In this document: one piece after another, positions 33,967 to 43,913 of the stretch
Layout of the letters: each line of letters opens with the position of its first letter
How positions within the stretch are numbered: the stretch's first letter is position 1
NCBI GenBank assembly: GCA_964470865.1
Contig: CAYYFR010000005.1
Coordinates: forward strand, 1-64,000
DNA length: 64,000 nt
DNA from: JAEUOS01 sp964470865
GTDB taxonomy: Bacteria; Pseudomonadota; Gammaproteobacteria; Burkholderiales; JAEUOS01
Reading direction: 5' to 3'
Translations under genes and position numbers: made by a program
Notes under the pieces: model-generated
Database searches by the model: none
Seen by the model: the letters and a program-made list of their open reading frames with translations, nothing else
Told to the model about the DNA's origin: nothing

Positions 33967-36900
33967 ATGCTCAATCTGGCCTTTGACCTGCAATTTCCTG
34001 ATCTTTACAACCTGCCCGGGCTTTCCCGGGTCGACGCGGCCTTTCTCGCGCACCTGGCGGAGTCCGACATGGGCTTGCGGGCCAGGCTAGGTGAAGCGCG
34101 CAAGAATCCCGCGGCCCAAGATGCCAGGGCCGAGTCGGAGTTGTTGCTGGACTTGAGCCCGCACATGGACGATTTTCTGGGCCAGCTCTTCGGCATTTCG
34201 GCCGAAGTAAGCGCCCTGGCCGAACGCCACCATGAACTGGCGCCGCTGTTCGAAGTCAAGCGCCAGTTCGTGCAGCGCAAGGCCGCCAAGACCCATGATG
34301 CGGTGGCGGCCGCAAGCTTTGACGGCGCCGCCCTTGGTGCCGAACTGGGCAGCCTGTTAGGCGCTGCCGCAAGCGATGTCGCTGCCTTCGAACTGGCGTT
34401 CGCGCGCCAGGTGAAGCGCTGGCAAGCCGACGAAACCGGCTTTGCCGGTAGCCTCGACCTGGCACTCAAATATGCTGCCTGGGCCCTTTTGACTGAAGCT
34501 GGCGCGCACCACCACGCCCCCGGCGTGCTGTTCAAGGCGCCGCGCAAGATCGACCCGCTGACCGTGATCGATCACGCCATCGAGCGCCGCCAAGTCGACG
34601 GCACCACCACCTTCACCATCAAGCCTGCGCATATTCGCCGCCGCCAGGGCTTCAAGCTGACCGACGCCGGCACCGATCTGACAGGCGCCCTGGACCAGGC
34701 CAATTACTGTATCTGGTGCCACAAGCAGGGCAAGGATTCGTGCTCCACCGGGCTCAAGGAAAAGCCGGCGGCCGACGGCGGCGTAGCTTTCAAGCGCACC
34801 GTTTTCGGTGTGCGCCAGGCCGGCTGCCCACTGGAAGAAAAGATCAGCGAGTTCCATATGGCCAAGGTGGCCGGCAACGCCATTGGCGCCCTGGCCATCA
34901 TCGCGGTGGACAACCCGCTGGCCGCCGCCACCGGGCACCGCATCTGCAACGATTGCATGAAATCATGCATCTACCAGAAGCAGGAACCGGTCAACATACC
35001 GCAAGCCGAGACCCGCACCCTGAAGGACGTGCTGGAACTGCCCTGGGGCTTCGAGATCTATTCGCTCCTGACGCGCTGGAACCCGCTCAATCTCAGGCGC
35101 CCATTGCCGGCTGTCCCGAGCGGCTACAAGGTACTGGTGGCGGGCATGGGCCCGGCCGGATTCGGCCTGTCGCACAACCTTCTGAATGACGGCCACACCG
35201 TGGTCGGCATCGACGGCCTGAAAATCGAACCGCTTGCGCAATCGCTTTCCGGCGTGCGCCTGGATGGTTCGCGCACCGCGTTCGAGCCGATTCGCGATTT
35301 CGCCGAGATCAAGGAAGAACTCGACGAACGCACCATGGCCGGATTCGGCGGTGTTGCCGAATACGGCATCACGGTGCGCTGGGACAAGAGCTTTCTCAAG
35401 GTGATACGCCTGCTGCTCGAGCGTCGAGCGGAGTTCGCGCTGTTTGGCGGCGTACGCTTTGGCGGCACCGTCACCCTCGATGATGCGTGGGCGCTGGGAT
35501 TCGACCATGTCGCGCTGGCCATCGGTGCCGGCCGCCCGACAGTCCTCGACATTCCCAACGGCTTTGCGCGCGGCGTGCGCACCGCCTCCGATTTTCTGAT
35601 GGCGCTGCAACTGACCGGCGCAGCCAAGGCCGATTCCATCGCCAACATGCAGTTGCGCCTGCCGGTGGTGGTGATCGGCGGCGGCTTGACCGCGATCGAC
35701 ACCGCCACCGAGTCACTGGCCTACTACCAGGTACAAGTGGAAAAGTTTCTCGCGCGCCACGAGATCCTGGTCAAGGAACAGGGCATCAGCGCGGTGCGCG
35801 CCGCCTGGCGCGACGAAGAACGCGAAGTCGCGGAGGAGTTTCTGGCACATGCGCGCGCGATTCGCGCCGAGCGTGAGACCGCCGCGCGCCAGGGCCGCGA
35901 GCCGCGCGTAATCGAGTTGCTCAGGAACTGGGGCGGCGTGACCATTGCCTACCGCAGGCGCTTAGTCGACAGCCCGTCCTACACCCTCAATCACGAGGAA
36001 GTGGAGCTTGCCCTGCAGGAAGGCATCAGCTTCGCCGAAGGCCTGACGCCCAAGCGCGCCGACATCGACAACTACGGTGCGGTCAAGGGCATGGCGTTCG
36101 CCCGCAGTCGCATCAAGGCCGATGGCAAGTTCGAAGGCGATGGCGACACCTGGCTGCCGGCACACACCGTGTTCGTGGCCGCCGGCACCCAGCCGAACAC
36201 GGTGCTGGCGCGCGAGGGCGACGCTGCCGCACGCGCGCAATTCAAGGTCGACGGCAAGTATTTCGCCGCCTGTGATGAAGACGGCCAAGCGCTCAAGCCT
36301 GAAAGCTCGATCTCGAAGCCGCGCAAGGCCGACGTGCTGCTAGCGAAAACCGCCGACGGCCGTTTTGTCTCTTATTTCGGCGATGTCCATCCTTCGTATT
36401 TCGGCAACGTCGTCAAGGCACTGGGTTCCGCCAAACAGGGTTTCCCGGTGGTCACGCGCGTGCTCGCGCAGCGAGCGCCGTCGCTCTGCGCAGCGGCCAG
36501 TGCGGGCGCGGCGCATGGCGTCACTCACCCCAATCCATTCATCGCCCACCTGAACTCCGACTGGCGTGCCACGGTTCATGAGGTTGTCCGACTCACACCC
36601 ACCATCATCGAAGTGGTGATCAAGGCGCCGGCTGCGGCGCGCAAGTTCGAGCCCGGCCAGTTTTACCGGCTGCAAAACTTCGAATCACTGGCGCCTTTTG
36701 TCAAGGACACGCGCCTGCAAATGGAAGGCCTGGCAATGACCGGCGCCTGGGTCGACCGCGAGGCCGGCCTGGTCTCGACCATCGCGCTTGAAATGGGCGG
36801 TTCGTCAAACCTGTGCGCCTCGCTCAAGCCCGGTGAAGCGGTGATCCTGATGGGCCCGACCGGCGCGCCCACCCACATCGTGCCCGACCAGACCGTAGCC

Positions 36901-37524
36901 CTGGTTGGCGGCGGCCTCGGCAATGCCGTGCTGTTCTCGATCGGCCAGGCGTTCCGCAGTGTCGGCTCGAAAGTGCTGTATTTCGCCGGCTACAAGAAAA
37001 CCATCGACCGCTACAAGGTCGAGGAAATCGAGCGTGCCGCCGACCTGGTGGTGTGGTGTTGCGACGAAGAGCCCGGCTTCGCGCCAACGCGCCCGCAGGA
37101 CCGCACTTTCGTGGGCAACATCGTGCAGGCGATGGACGCCTATGCCTCCGGGCGCCTGGGCGACATCGGCATCCGGCTTGAAGATGCCGACCGCATCATC
37201 GCCATCGGCTCGGACCGCATGATGGCCGCGGTCGGGCGCGCGCGCCACCATGTGCTGAAACCGCATCTGAAGGTGCAACACATCGCCCTGGGCTCGATCA
37301 ATTCGCCGATGCAATGCATGATGAAAGAGATCTGCGCGCAATGCCTGCAGCCGCACCACGACCCGGTGACCGGCGAGACGACTTACGTGTTCTCCTGCTT
37401 CAACCAGGATCAGGAACTCGACCGCGTGGATTTCGGCATCCTGAATGACCGGCTGGCGCAGAATTCCTTGCAAGAGAAGCTCACGGCCAAGTGGATTGCG
37501 CGCTGCCAGGCTGGCGGCGCTTAG
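33967..37524 (+). CDS. Large GltD-PyrK-like fusion flavoprotein (Nfn-like ferredoxin/NAD(P)H oxidoreductase candidate)
   Basis: 1185 residues from the ATG at 33967; longer upstream frames overlap fdxA. Residues 1-230 have no motif I can name. Cys motifs at about 240-345 (YCIWCHKQGKDSC, CNDCMKSCIYQ) resemble the iron-sulfur N-terminus of GltD. An FAD site (GMGPAGFGL, about 392) and an NADPH site (VVIGGGLTAIDTATE, about 566) follow. From about 860 comes a ferredoxin-reductase/PyrK-like module with FEPGQFYRLQ, VALVGGGLGNAVLF (about 976) and a [2Fe-2S]-like Cys group (CMMKEICAQC...C, about 1118-1145). These are the two halves of NfnAB in one chain. With fdxA next door it may couple ferredoxin to NAD(P)H; bifurcation is unproven. 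Confidence 0.78.
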   Translation: MLNLAFDLQFPDLYNLPGLSRVDAAFLAHLAESDMGLRARLGEARKNPAAQDARAESELLLDLSPHMDDFLGQLFGISAEVSALAERHHELAPLFEVKRQFVQRKAAKTHDAVAAASFDGAALGAELGSLLGAAASDVAAFELAFARQVKRWQADETGFAGSLDLALKYAAWALLTEAGAHHHAPGVLFKAPRKIDPLTVIDHAIERRQVDGTTTFTIKPAHIRRRQGFKLTDAGTDLTGALDQANYCIWCHKQGKDSCSTGLKEKPAADGGVAFKRTVFGVRQAGCPLEEKISEFHMAKVAGNAIGALAIIAVDNPLAAATGHRICNDCMKSCIYQKQEPVNIPQAETRTLKDVLELPWGFEIYSLLTRWNPLNLRRPLPAVPSGYKVLVAGMGPAGFGLSHNLLNDGHTVVGIDGLKIEPLAQSLSGVRLDGSRTAFEPIRDFAEIKEELDERTMAGFGGVAEYGITVRWDKSFLKVIRLLLERRAEFALFGGVRFGGTVTLDDAWALGFDHVALAIGAGRPTVLDIPNGFARGVRTASDFLMALQLTGAAKADSIANMQLRLPVVVIGGGLTAIDTATESLAYYQVQVEKFLARHEILVKEQGISAVRAAWRDEEREVAEEFLAHARAIRAERETAARQGREPRVIELLRNWGGVTIAYRRRLVDSPSYTLNHEEVELALQEGISFAEGLTPKRADIDNYGAVKGMAFARSRIKADGKFEGDGDTWLPAHTVFVAAGTQPNTVLAREGDAAARAQFKVDGKYFAACDEDGQALKPESSISKPRKADVLLAKTADGRFVSYFGDVHPSYFGNVVKALGSAKQGFPVVTRVLAQRAPSLCAAASAGAAHGVTHPNPFIAHLNSDWRATVHEVVRLTPTIIEVVIKAPAAARKFEPGQFYRLQNFESLAPFVKDTRLQMEGLAMTGAWVDREAGLVSTIALEMGGSSNLCASLKPGEAVILMGPTGAPTHIVPDQTVALVGGGLGNAVLFSIGQAFRSVGSKVLYFAGYKKTIDRYKVEEIERAADLVVWCCDEEPGFAPTRPQDRTFVGNIVQAMDAYASGRLGDIGIRLEDADRIIAIGSDRMMAAVGRARHHVLKPHLKVQHIALGSINSPMQCMMKEICAQCLQPHHDPVTGETTYVFSCFNQDQELDRVDFGILNDRLAQNSLQEKLTAKWIARCQAGGA

Positions 37525-37594
37525 CCTTGGTGCCGGAGCAAGCGCTGCAGCTATCGCGGGCCGTGACGTTTGCAGCAAGACTCGGCATGGACCG

Positions 37595-37615
37595 TTGGCG
37601 ACAACATGTCGCCAA
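37595..37615. repeat. Perfect hairpin between convergent genes
   Basis: TTGGCGACA (37595-37603) and TGTCGCCAA (37607-37615) form a 9-bp perfect stem with a 3-base loop. It lies in the 131-base gap between the flavoprotein (ends 37524) and the cyclase gene (ends 37656). No T-run follows, so it is either a Rho-assisted terminator or an mRNA 3'-end stabiliser. Confidence 0.45.
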
Positions 37616-37655
37616 GCGCCGGTCGCGCCCCGGTCACCCGGCTGAACCTGCGCCG

Positions 37656-40600
37656 CTAAAAAGGCGCAGCCCCGGTTTTCTCGAACAGCTCGCGCGCGCG
37701 GCCGGCATGCGTGGCGTCTCCGGTCCGCGACGCAAATTCATGGTGCGTGCGCGCCAGCACGTACAGGGCGCCAACAGCCTCCGCTGCGTGTTGCGCGGCA
37801 TGCCACAGCCGCGTCGCGCGCGCCGGATTTCCGCTCAGCCAGGCATGCACGCCCTGCAGTCGCAAGGCCTCGGCCGCGCTTTCATCGTGCACCGCGCGCC
37901 CATGCCGGCCAGCACGGGCACAGGCGCTGGCCGCCTGTCGCAGCATGGCATGGCGTCGCGACGCGTCGCTGATGCGCTCTACCAGGCACAAATAAGCATC
38001 GGCTGACACCAGCACCGGCGCCGATGCCGACATGCCGCTGATGCGGTAGTCCCTGATCAGCGATTCGCAACGGTCAAGCAAGCCGATTGCGGTGTCGACC
38101 TGCCCGGCCAGGGCATGACACAGAGCCCGTCTGGCACACGCGCCCGCCAGAAAGCGGTAATCCGGAATTGCCTCGTATGCGGCGCTGGCCGTCTCGAACA
38201 TGCCGAGGGCGGCGGCATGTTCGCCGCGATACAGGTGCGCCACGCCGGCGGCGTTGATGCCCCAGGCCGTTACGTGGTCGTCACCGATCGCGGTGCCGAC
38301 TTCCAGTTGCCGCGCTGCCAGGTCCATCCAGCGCACGTCGCCCATGGAGCGCAGGACAAAATAGGCCGCGCCGGTGCACGATGCCCACCAGCGCAAGTGA
38401 CCTGCGGCATCGAGTTCCCGTGCCCCGGCATCGAGTGTCGCGAGTGCGCCCGCCCAATCCCCGCGACTGTATTGATGCATGCCCCGCAGGTGAAGGCAAT
38501 AGCCTTGCGCCAGCCTGTCATCGAGTTGCCGCGCGGCACGCAACGCTCGCCGATGCAGCATCGCACCGATCCGGTACAGCCCGAGCGAATCGCAGATCAA
38601 TCCGAGCGATGCGGTACTGATCGCCAGCCCGCGCGACAAGGGCCGCCGCTCGGCCTCGTCGAGCATGGTGAGAATGTCAAATGCAAAACGCGTCGGATGC
38701 AGGAAGTAGTCGATGGAACCGATCACCTCGAACAACTGCGAAGCTGTCGCATAAGCCGGATCCGCCGGACGGGCACCACCCAACCCTGCGGGATGGAACG
38801 GGCGCAGCACTCGTCGTACCGAGCGTCCAAGCAAGGTGCGGACAATCGCCACATAAGTGGCTTGAGGCGTGACTGGATAGGGGAACCCGAGCTCGGCCAA
38901 GGCCCCCAACGCATGCTTCAGGGCGGCTTCATTGCGCCCCAGGCGATGCATGGCTTCGGCCATGTGCGTGGCCACCTGCGCGCGTCGCACGCGGTCCATC
39001 GGGCGCGACGACGCCAGCGCCGCACCCAGCGCGCTTTCGTAGAGATCCAGCGCCTCGGTGTCAGCTGCGATCCGCCCAGCCTCGCCACCGGCAAGAAACA
39101 GGTATTCCTGGGCGCGGTCCCATTCCTGGGCGCAGGCGAAATGATGCGCGAGCAGTGGATAGATTTCCTGCAAACGATCAGCGCACAATCGCTCGAACGC
39201 AGCCCCCACCTGGCCATGCAACTGGCGGCGCTGCTCTTCGAGCAGGCTGTCGTAGACCGCCTGCTGGATTAGCGGGTGGCAGAAAGCGCAGCCCGGATCC
39301 TGCGACGTCGGCGCGTCGGCGAGCAATTCCGCGGCCTTGAGCCTTGCGAGATCGCCGTCCAGGTCGGGATGCGCCTGCGCGACCGCCTCAAGCACGCGCA
39401 AGCTGAAGCTGCGCCCGATAACCGCCGCCAGTTTGAGAAGTTGTTTGGCGCGGCCGTCGAGTCGATCGACGCGCGCCAGAATCACTCCTTCAATGCGGTC
39501 GGGTAGCAGATTCGCATCCAGGCGCCCGGTGGTGCGCCATCCGCCTCCCAAGCGGTCAGGTTCGATCGCCTGGGTTGCCACCAGGGTGCGCACCAGTTCT
39601 CCGAGGTAAAACGGATTGCCGCCCGAGCGGCGCAACAAGTAGGCTTCGAGTGTGCTCGGCACGGGGCCAGGCGGCAGCAGCTGAGCAACCAACGCGCGCA
39701 CCTCGGTCTGGTCAAGCGGCGCCAGCGCGATCGCAGCATGCAAACCTGCCAGCTGCCCGTCGCCGCGAAGCGCATGCGCCAGGCCAGCGACGCTGCCGCT
39801 TTCGCCACCTGGTCGATATGCGATCACGAAAAGTATCGGCAGTTTCAACGCCAGCGGCAGCAAATGCTGTAGCAAGGCCGCGGAGGAGCTATCGGCCCAC
39901 TGCCAATCGTCCAGCACAAACGCAAGCGGGCGCGCCTGCGCCAAGCGCTCCACCACGCGCAGGCTGGTGAAAAATATCTGGTGCCCGGTCGCCTGGCCTT
40001 CGAGCGCCTGCAGGCGCTGCGCGTCCGCGCCCTGGGGATGAAGCCCTAGCAGCAAGGAGACAAACGGCGTGATGTCCGCCGACTCCGCGCCGAACAAATC
40101 GTCGATTGCTCTTGCCACTTTGCGCAAGGCGCTTGCTTCGTCGTCCTCTTCAGCGATGCCCAATGCGTCACGCATGAGCGCGCGAAACGGCAGGTAGCTG
40201 ATGGGTTTTCCATACGAGACGCAGGTGCCCTGCACCCAGCGCACACCGTTGGCCAGCGCCAGCATCTGCGCTTCAGCCAGCAGCCGGGACTTTCCCAGCC
40301 CGGCCTCACCCACGATGCTCACAATGCCGCCGATACCGCCGCACGCCCTTTCCATCGCCGCCCGCAGGGCCGCCCACTGACTGCCGCGGCCGACCAATTC
40401 TGCGTCGACATCAAATCCCGCCGGGCGGTGCAGGGCCTGCGCCCCCTCTGCGATGAGCTCAAACACCTCGATCGGCAGGGCCTTGCCCTTGACTTTGCGC
40501 GCACCGAGCGCGCGGATTTCCACAAACGCTGCAATCGCCTTGGCCACCGGCACGCTGCAAACCACCTGACCCGGTTGTGCCTCGGTTTGCAGGCGGGCCG

Positions 40601-41135
40601 CCACGTTTGCCGTGTCGCCGATCGCAGTCACACTCGCGCCCTGCTTGTCGCCCACTGGTCCGAACACGACCGGGCCGCTGTTGAGGCCGATGCGAATACG
40701 CAACTGCTCGCCCGCAGGCAGTGTGGACCAGACACGCGCAGCCACCGCGTCGCGAATCGCCAGCGCGGCCAGCGCGGCCCGCCGGGCGTGATCCTCGCGG
40801 GCGATCGGCGCACCGAACAGCGCCATGAAACCATCGCCAAGAAACTGGTTCAGATCGCCGTCGTACTGGCGCACATGGGCTTCGGCGACCGGCATGAACT
40901 CGTTCAACACACGATGCATGCGATCAGCGCCCAGCTTCGCCGCCAGCGAAGTCGAGCCAACAATGTCGCAAAAGAGGATGGTGACCTGCTTGCGTTCGCC
41001 GCCGGCAACTCCGCCCAACTCGGCGTCGGCGCTAGGCACCGCTTCCGGCAATAACCGACTCCCGCACTCGCCGCAGAATTTCTGACCGGGCGAAAAGGCC
41101 GAACCGCAAGCGGCGCATTGCGTAGCTGCCGTCAT
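37656..41135 (-). CDS. Zinc-ribbon / class III nucleotide cyclase / AAA-ATPase / TPR signalling protein
   Basis: 1159 residues from the ATG at 41135. A zinc ribbon at residues 7-24 (CAAC, CGEC) precedes a class III adenylate/guanylate cyclase domain (about 50-230) with metal-binding Asp57 (LFCDIVGST) and Asp101 (FLGDGFMALFG). An STAND/AAA-type ATPase follows, with Walker A GEAGLGKS at 276-283 and a DDWQWAD motif. The C-terminal 500 residues are TPR-like helices. This architecture is common in betaproteobacteria and actinobacteria; it probably integrates a ligand signal through ATPase and TPR parts into cyclic nucleotide output. Ligand and product are unknown. It is separated from parC by about 200 bases with no further feature. 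Confidence 0.85.
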   Translation of the reverse strand: MTAATQCAACGSAFSPGQKFCGECGSRLLPEAVPSADAELGGVAGGERKQVTILFCDIVGSTSLAAKLGADRMHRVLNEFMPVAEAHVRQYDGDLNQFLGDGFMALFGAPIAREDHARRAALAALAIRDAVAARVWSTLPAGEQLRIRIGLNSGPVVFGPVGDKQGASVTAIGDTANVAARLQTEAQPGQVVCSVPVAKAIAAFVEIRALGARKVKGKALPIEVFELIAEGAQALHRPAGFDVDAELVGRGSQWAALRAAMERACGGIGGIVSIVGEAGLGKSRLLAEAQMLALANGVRWVQGTCVSYGKPISYLPFRALMRDALGIAEEDDEASALRKVARAIDDLFGAESADITPFVSLLLGLHPQGADAQRLQALEGQATGHQIFFTSLRVVERLAQARPLAFVLDDWQWADSSSAALLQHLLPLALKLPILFVIAYRPGGESGSVAGLAHALRGDGQLAGLHAAIALAPLDQTEVRALVAQLLPPGPVPSTLEAYLLRRSGGNPFYLGELVRTLVATQAIEPDRLGGGWRTTGRLDANLLPDRIEGVILARVDRLDGRAKQLLKLAAVIGRSFSLRVLEAVAQAHPDLDGDLARLKAAELLADAPTSQDPGCAFCHPLIQQAVYDSLLEEQRRQLHGQVGAAFERLCADRLQEIYPLLAHHFACAQEWDRAQEYLFLAGGEAGRIAADTEALDLYESALGAALASSRPMDRVRRAQVATHMAEAMHRLGRNEAALKHALGALAELGFPYPVTPQATYVAIVRTLLGRSVRRVLRPFHPAGLGGARPADPAYATASQLFEVIGSIDYFLHPTRFAFDILTMLDEAERRPLSRGLAISTASLGLICDSLGLYRIGAMLHRRALRAARQLDDRLAQGYCLHLRGMHQYSRGDWAGALATLDAGARELDAAGHLRWWASCTGAAYFVLRSMGDVRWMDLAARQLEVGTAIGDDHVTAWGINAAGVAHLYRGEHAAALGMFETASAAYEAIPDYRFLAGACARRALCHALAGQVDTAIGLLDRCESLIRDYRISGMSASAPVLVSADAYLCLVERISDASRRHAMLRQAASACARAGRHGRAVHDESAAEALRLQGVHAWLSGNPARATRLWHAAQHAAEAVGALYVLARTHHEFASRTGDATHAGRARELFEKTGAAPF

Positions 41136-41336
41136 CGCGGGGCAGCGTCGCGCAATGTCCGGGACAAGCTTTTGCGACCGCCCAACCTGCACCACCGAAG
41201 CATCATCGCCCCTCGCTTATCCGGTGATTTGCATCGCCTTATGCAAATTACCTCGAATTCATGCGCGGCGAAAGCCGCAGCAGCGTGGCGCCCCCGGGGC
41301 ACAACCCTCGCGCGGACATCCAGGCGTATGGCAGCG

Positions 41337-43913
41337 CTACACCACGCCTACGCCCCGCAACCCGGCCGCCTTGATCTTCTCCACCAACATCTTCCCCTTG
41401 CGTGCCCGCCTGCCTTCGTAGGTCTTGAGCGCGCGCAAGCTAAGCGGCACGTTGAACTCCTTGCCGCCACGCCCGGCGCCTTCGACGACGATGCCGCTGG
41501 CGCCCACCGCGGCCACCGCCAGCAGGGTCTCGCGCAATTCAAGCTCCATCAGGATCACGCCGCGCCCGCTGCTCAGGGTGTTCACCTCGTCGACGCCAAA
41601 CACCAGCAGGCGCTGCATGCTGCCCATCACCGCCAGCCTGGTCTGCCCGTCTTGCACCAGGGCCGGGCGCACCGGTTCGCTCTTCTCGTCAAGCTTCTGA
41701 AAAGCCTTGCCGCCCTTGACGCGCGACAACATATCGCCCACCTTGCACTGAAAACCATAACCATTGCTGCCGGCCACCAGCACACGCAGCTCCGCCGCTG
41801 CGGCCAGCATGTGCACCACCCGCGTGCCGGCCTCAAGGTCGATGAGGGAAGTGAGCGGTACACCATCGCCACGCGCACCCGGCAGTTGCGCCACCGGCAC
41901 CGAATAGGCGCGGCCGTTGGAGCCCAGGAACACCGACTGGTCGACCGTGCGACATTCGAAGGCGCCGTACAACGCGTCACCTTCCTTGAAATTGAACAGG
42001 GCGGTGTCGTGGCCATGCCCCGAGCGCGCACGAACCCAGCCTTTTTCGGAAAAGATGACCGTGACCGGTTCGTCGAGCACGGTTTGCGTCACCACCGAGC
42101 GCACGGCTTCTTCGATCAGGGTACGGCGCTCGTCGCCGAATTGCTTCGCGTCCGCCTCGATCTCCTTGATGACCAGTTTTTTCATCGCCGCTTCGTCGGC
42201 CAGCAGGTGCTGCAGATCCTCCTTCTCGCCCCTGAGGGACTGCAACTCCTGCTCGATCTTGATGCCTTCCAGGCGCGCCAGCTGGCGCAGGCGGATCTCC
42301 AGAATGTCTTCTGCCTGAATCGCGGTGAGTTTGAACGCCTCGATCAACGCCGGCTTGGGTTCATCCGACTTGCGGATCACGCGGATCACGCGGTCGATGT
42401 TCAGGTAGACGATCATCCGCCCTTCGAGGATGTGGATGCGCTCGTCGACCTTGCCCAGCCGATGCTGCGTGCGGCGGGTCACCGTGGCGAAGCGGAACTC
42501 GCACCACTCGGCCAATACGTCCCTTAAAGACTTCTGTCGCGGCCTGCCGTCCAGGCCGATGGTCACCATGTTGAGCGACACCGACGATTCCATGCTGGTG
42601 TGTGCCAGGAGAGCGGTCATGAACTCGGTTTGGTCGATCTTCGAAGTCTTGGGCTCGAACACCAGGCGCACCGCAGCGTCCTTGCCGGATTCATCGCGCA
42701 CCGCATCCAACAGCGACAGCACCAGCGCCTTCAGGTTTTGTTGCTCCAGGCTCAAGGCCTTCTTGCCGATGCGGATCTTCGGATTGGTAAGCTCCTCGAT
42801 CTCTTCGAGCACTTTTTGCGAGGAAGTGCCGGGCGGCAGCTCGCTCACCACCAACTGCCACTGCCCGCGCGCCAGCTCTTCGACCGACCAGCGCGCGCGC
42901 ACCTTGAGCGAGCCGCGTCCGGCAGCATAGACGTCCGCGATCTCGGCGCGTGATGAAATGATCTGCCCGCCACCGGGAAAATCCGGGCCCGCCACATGTT
43001 CGAGCAATTCGTCGCTGCCGATTTTGGGTTTCCGCATCAGCGCCACTGCAGCCTTGGCTACTTCACGCAGATTGTGCGAAGGAATCTCGGTGGCCATGCC
43101 GACCGCGATGCCCGAGGCGCCATTGAGCAGGAGCATCGGCAGCCGTGCCGGCATGCGTTTGGGTTCTTCGAACGAACCGTCGTAGTTGGGCGCGAAATCA
43201 ACCGTGCCCATGCCGATCTCGTCCAACAGCAGGCGGGCAATCGGCGTCAGCCTTGCCTCGGTGTAGCGCATCGCGGCGGCGCCGTCGCCGTCACGACTGC
43301 CGAAGTTGCCCTGGCCGTCGATCAGGGGGTAGCGCATCGAGAAACTCTGGGCCAGGCGCACCAGCGCATCGTAGGCCGATTGGTCGCCATGCGGGTGGTA
43401 CTTGCCAAGCACATCACCCACCACGCGTGCGCTCTTGACCGGTTTGGCGCTGGCCGCCAAACCCATTTCGTGCATCGCGAAAATGATGCGCCGCTGCACC
43501 GGCTTCTGACCGTCGGCCACGTCCGGCAGGGCACGGCCCTTGACTACCGAGACCGCGTAGTCGAGATAGGCGCGCTCCGCATAGAGCGCCAGGGGCAGGT
43601 AGTCGCCGTCGGGCAACGGCGGCAGCGGCCCGCCACCACCAGTCGGTGGTGCAGCGCCACCACCGCCGTCGAGATTGTGGCCTGCTTCGTCGGTGACTCC
43701 AGACATCAGGGTTGGTGTCGGCGCCAGCGCATGCGTGTCGTCTTGCACTTGCAGCGCTTCCTCGTGCGCCTGCGCCGAAGCCGATGAATTGCTGTCCTGC
43801 TGGTTCAAATCGGAATCTTCCACTTCGTTGGGTTCTTCAATGGCGGCAAATAGATCGACTTGCGCCGACGGCCGCCTGACCGAAGCCTTGGCCTTCAGAC
43901 GCAACTTGCTCAC
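41337..43913 (-). CDS. parC: DNA topoisomerase IV subunit A with N-terminal extension
   Basis: 858 residues from a GTG at 43913 that overlaps the stop of the transglycosylase gene. The catalytic Tyr is Tyr217 in AAMRYTEARL. Against Tyr120 of E. coli ParC this shows an extra N-terminal segment of about 97 residues, acidic and then Gly/Pro-rich (GGGGAAPPTGGGGPLPPLP). The quinolone region reads KYHPHGDQSAYDA, so the E. coli Ser80 position is Gln178. The C-terminal beta-pinwheel is present. It decatenates chromosomes together with ParE, encoded 4.7 kb upstream. An internal start at Met70 would shorten the extension. Confidence 0.92.
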   Translation of the reverse strand: MSKLRLKAKASVRRPSAQVDLFAAIEEPNEVEDSDLNQQDSNSSASAQAHEEALQVQDDTHALAPTPTLMSGVTDEAGHNLDGGGGAAPPTGGGGPLPPLPDGDYLPLALYAERAYLDYAVSVVKGRALPDVADGQKPVQRRIIFAMHEMGLAASAKPVKSARVVGDVLGKYHPHGDQSAYDALVRLAQSFSMRYPLIDGQGNFGSRDGDGAAAMRYTEARLTPIARLLLDEIGMGTVDFAPNYDGSFEEPKRMPARLPMLLLNGASGIAVGMATEIPSHNLREVAKAAVALMRKPKIGSDELLEHVAGPDFPGGGQIISSRAEIADVYAAGRGSLKVRARWSVEELARGQWQLVVSELPPGTSSQKVLEEIEELTNPKIRIGKKALSLEQQNLKALVLSLLDAVRDESGKDAAVRLVFEPKTSKIDQTEFMTALLAHTSMESSVSLNMVTIGLDGRPRQKSLRDVLAEWCEFRFATVTRRTQHRLGKVDERIHILEGRMIVYLNIDRVIRVIRKSDEPKPALIEAFKLTAIQAEDILEIRLRQLARLEGIKIEQELQSLRGEKEDLQHLLADEAAMKKLVIKEIEADAKQFGDERRTLIEEAVRSVVTQTVLDEPVTVIFSEKGWVRARSGHGHDTALFNFKEGDALYGAFECRTVDQSVFLGSNGRAYSVPVAQLPGARGDGVPLTSLIDLEAGTRVVHMLAAAAELRVLVAGSNGYGFQCKVGDMLSRVKGGKAFQKLDEKSEPVRPALVQDGQTRLAVMGSMQRLLVFGVDEVNTLSSGRGVILMELELRETLLAVAAVGASGIVVEGAGRGGKEFNVPLSLRALKTYEGRRARKGKMLVEKIKAAGLRGVGVV

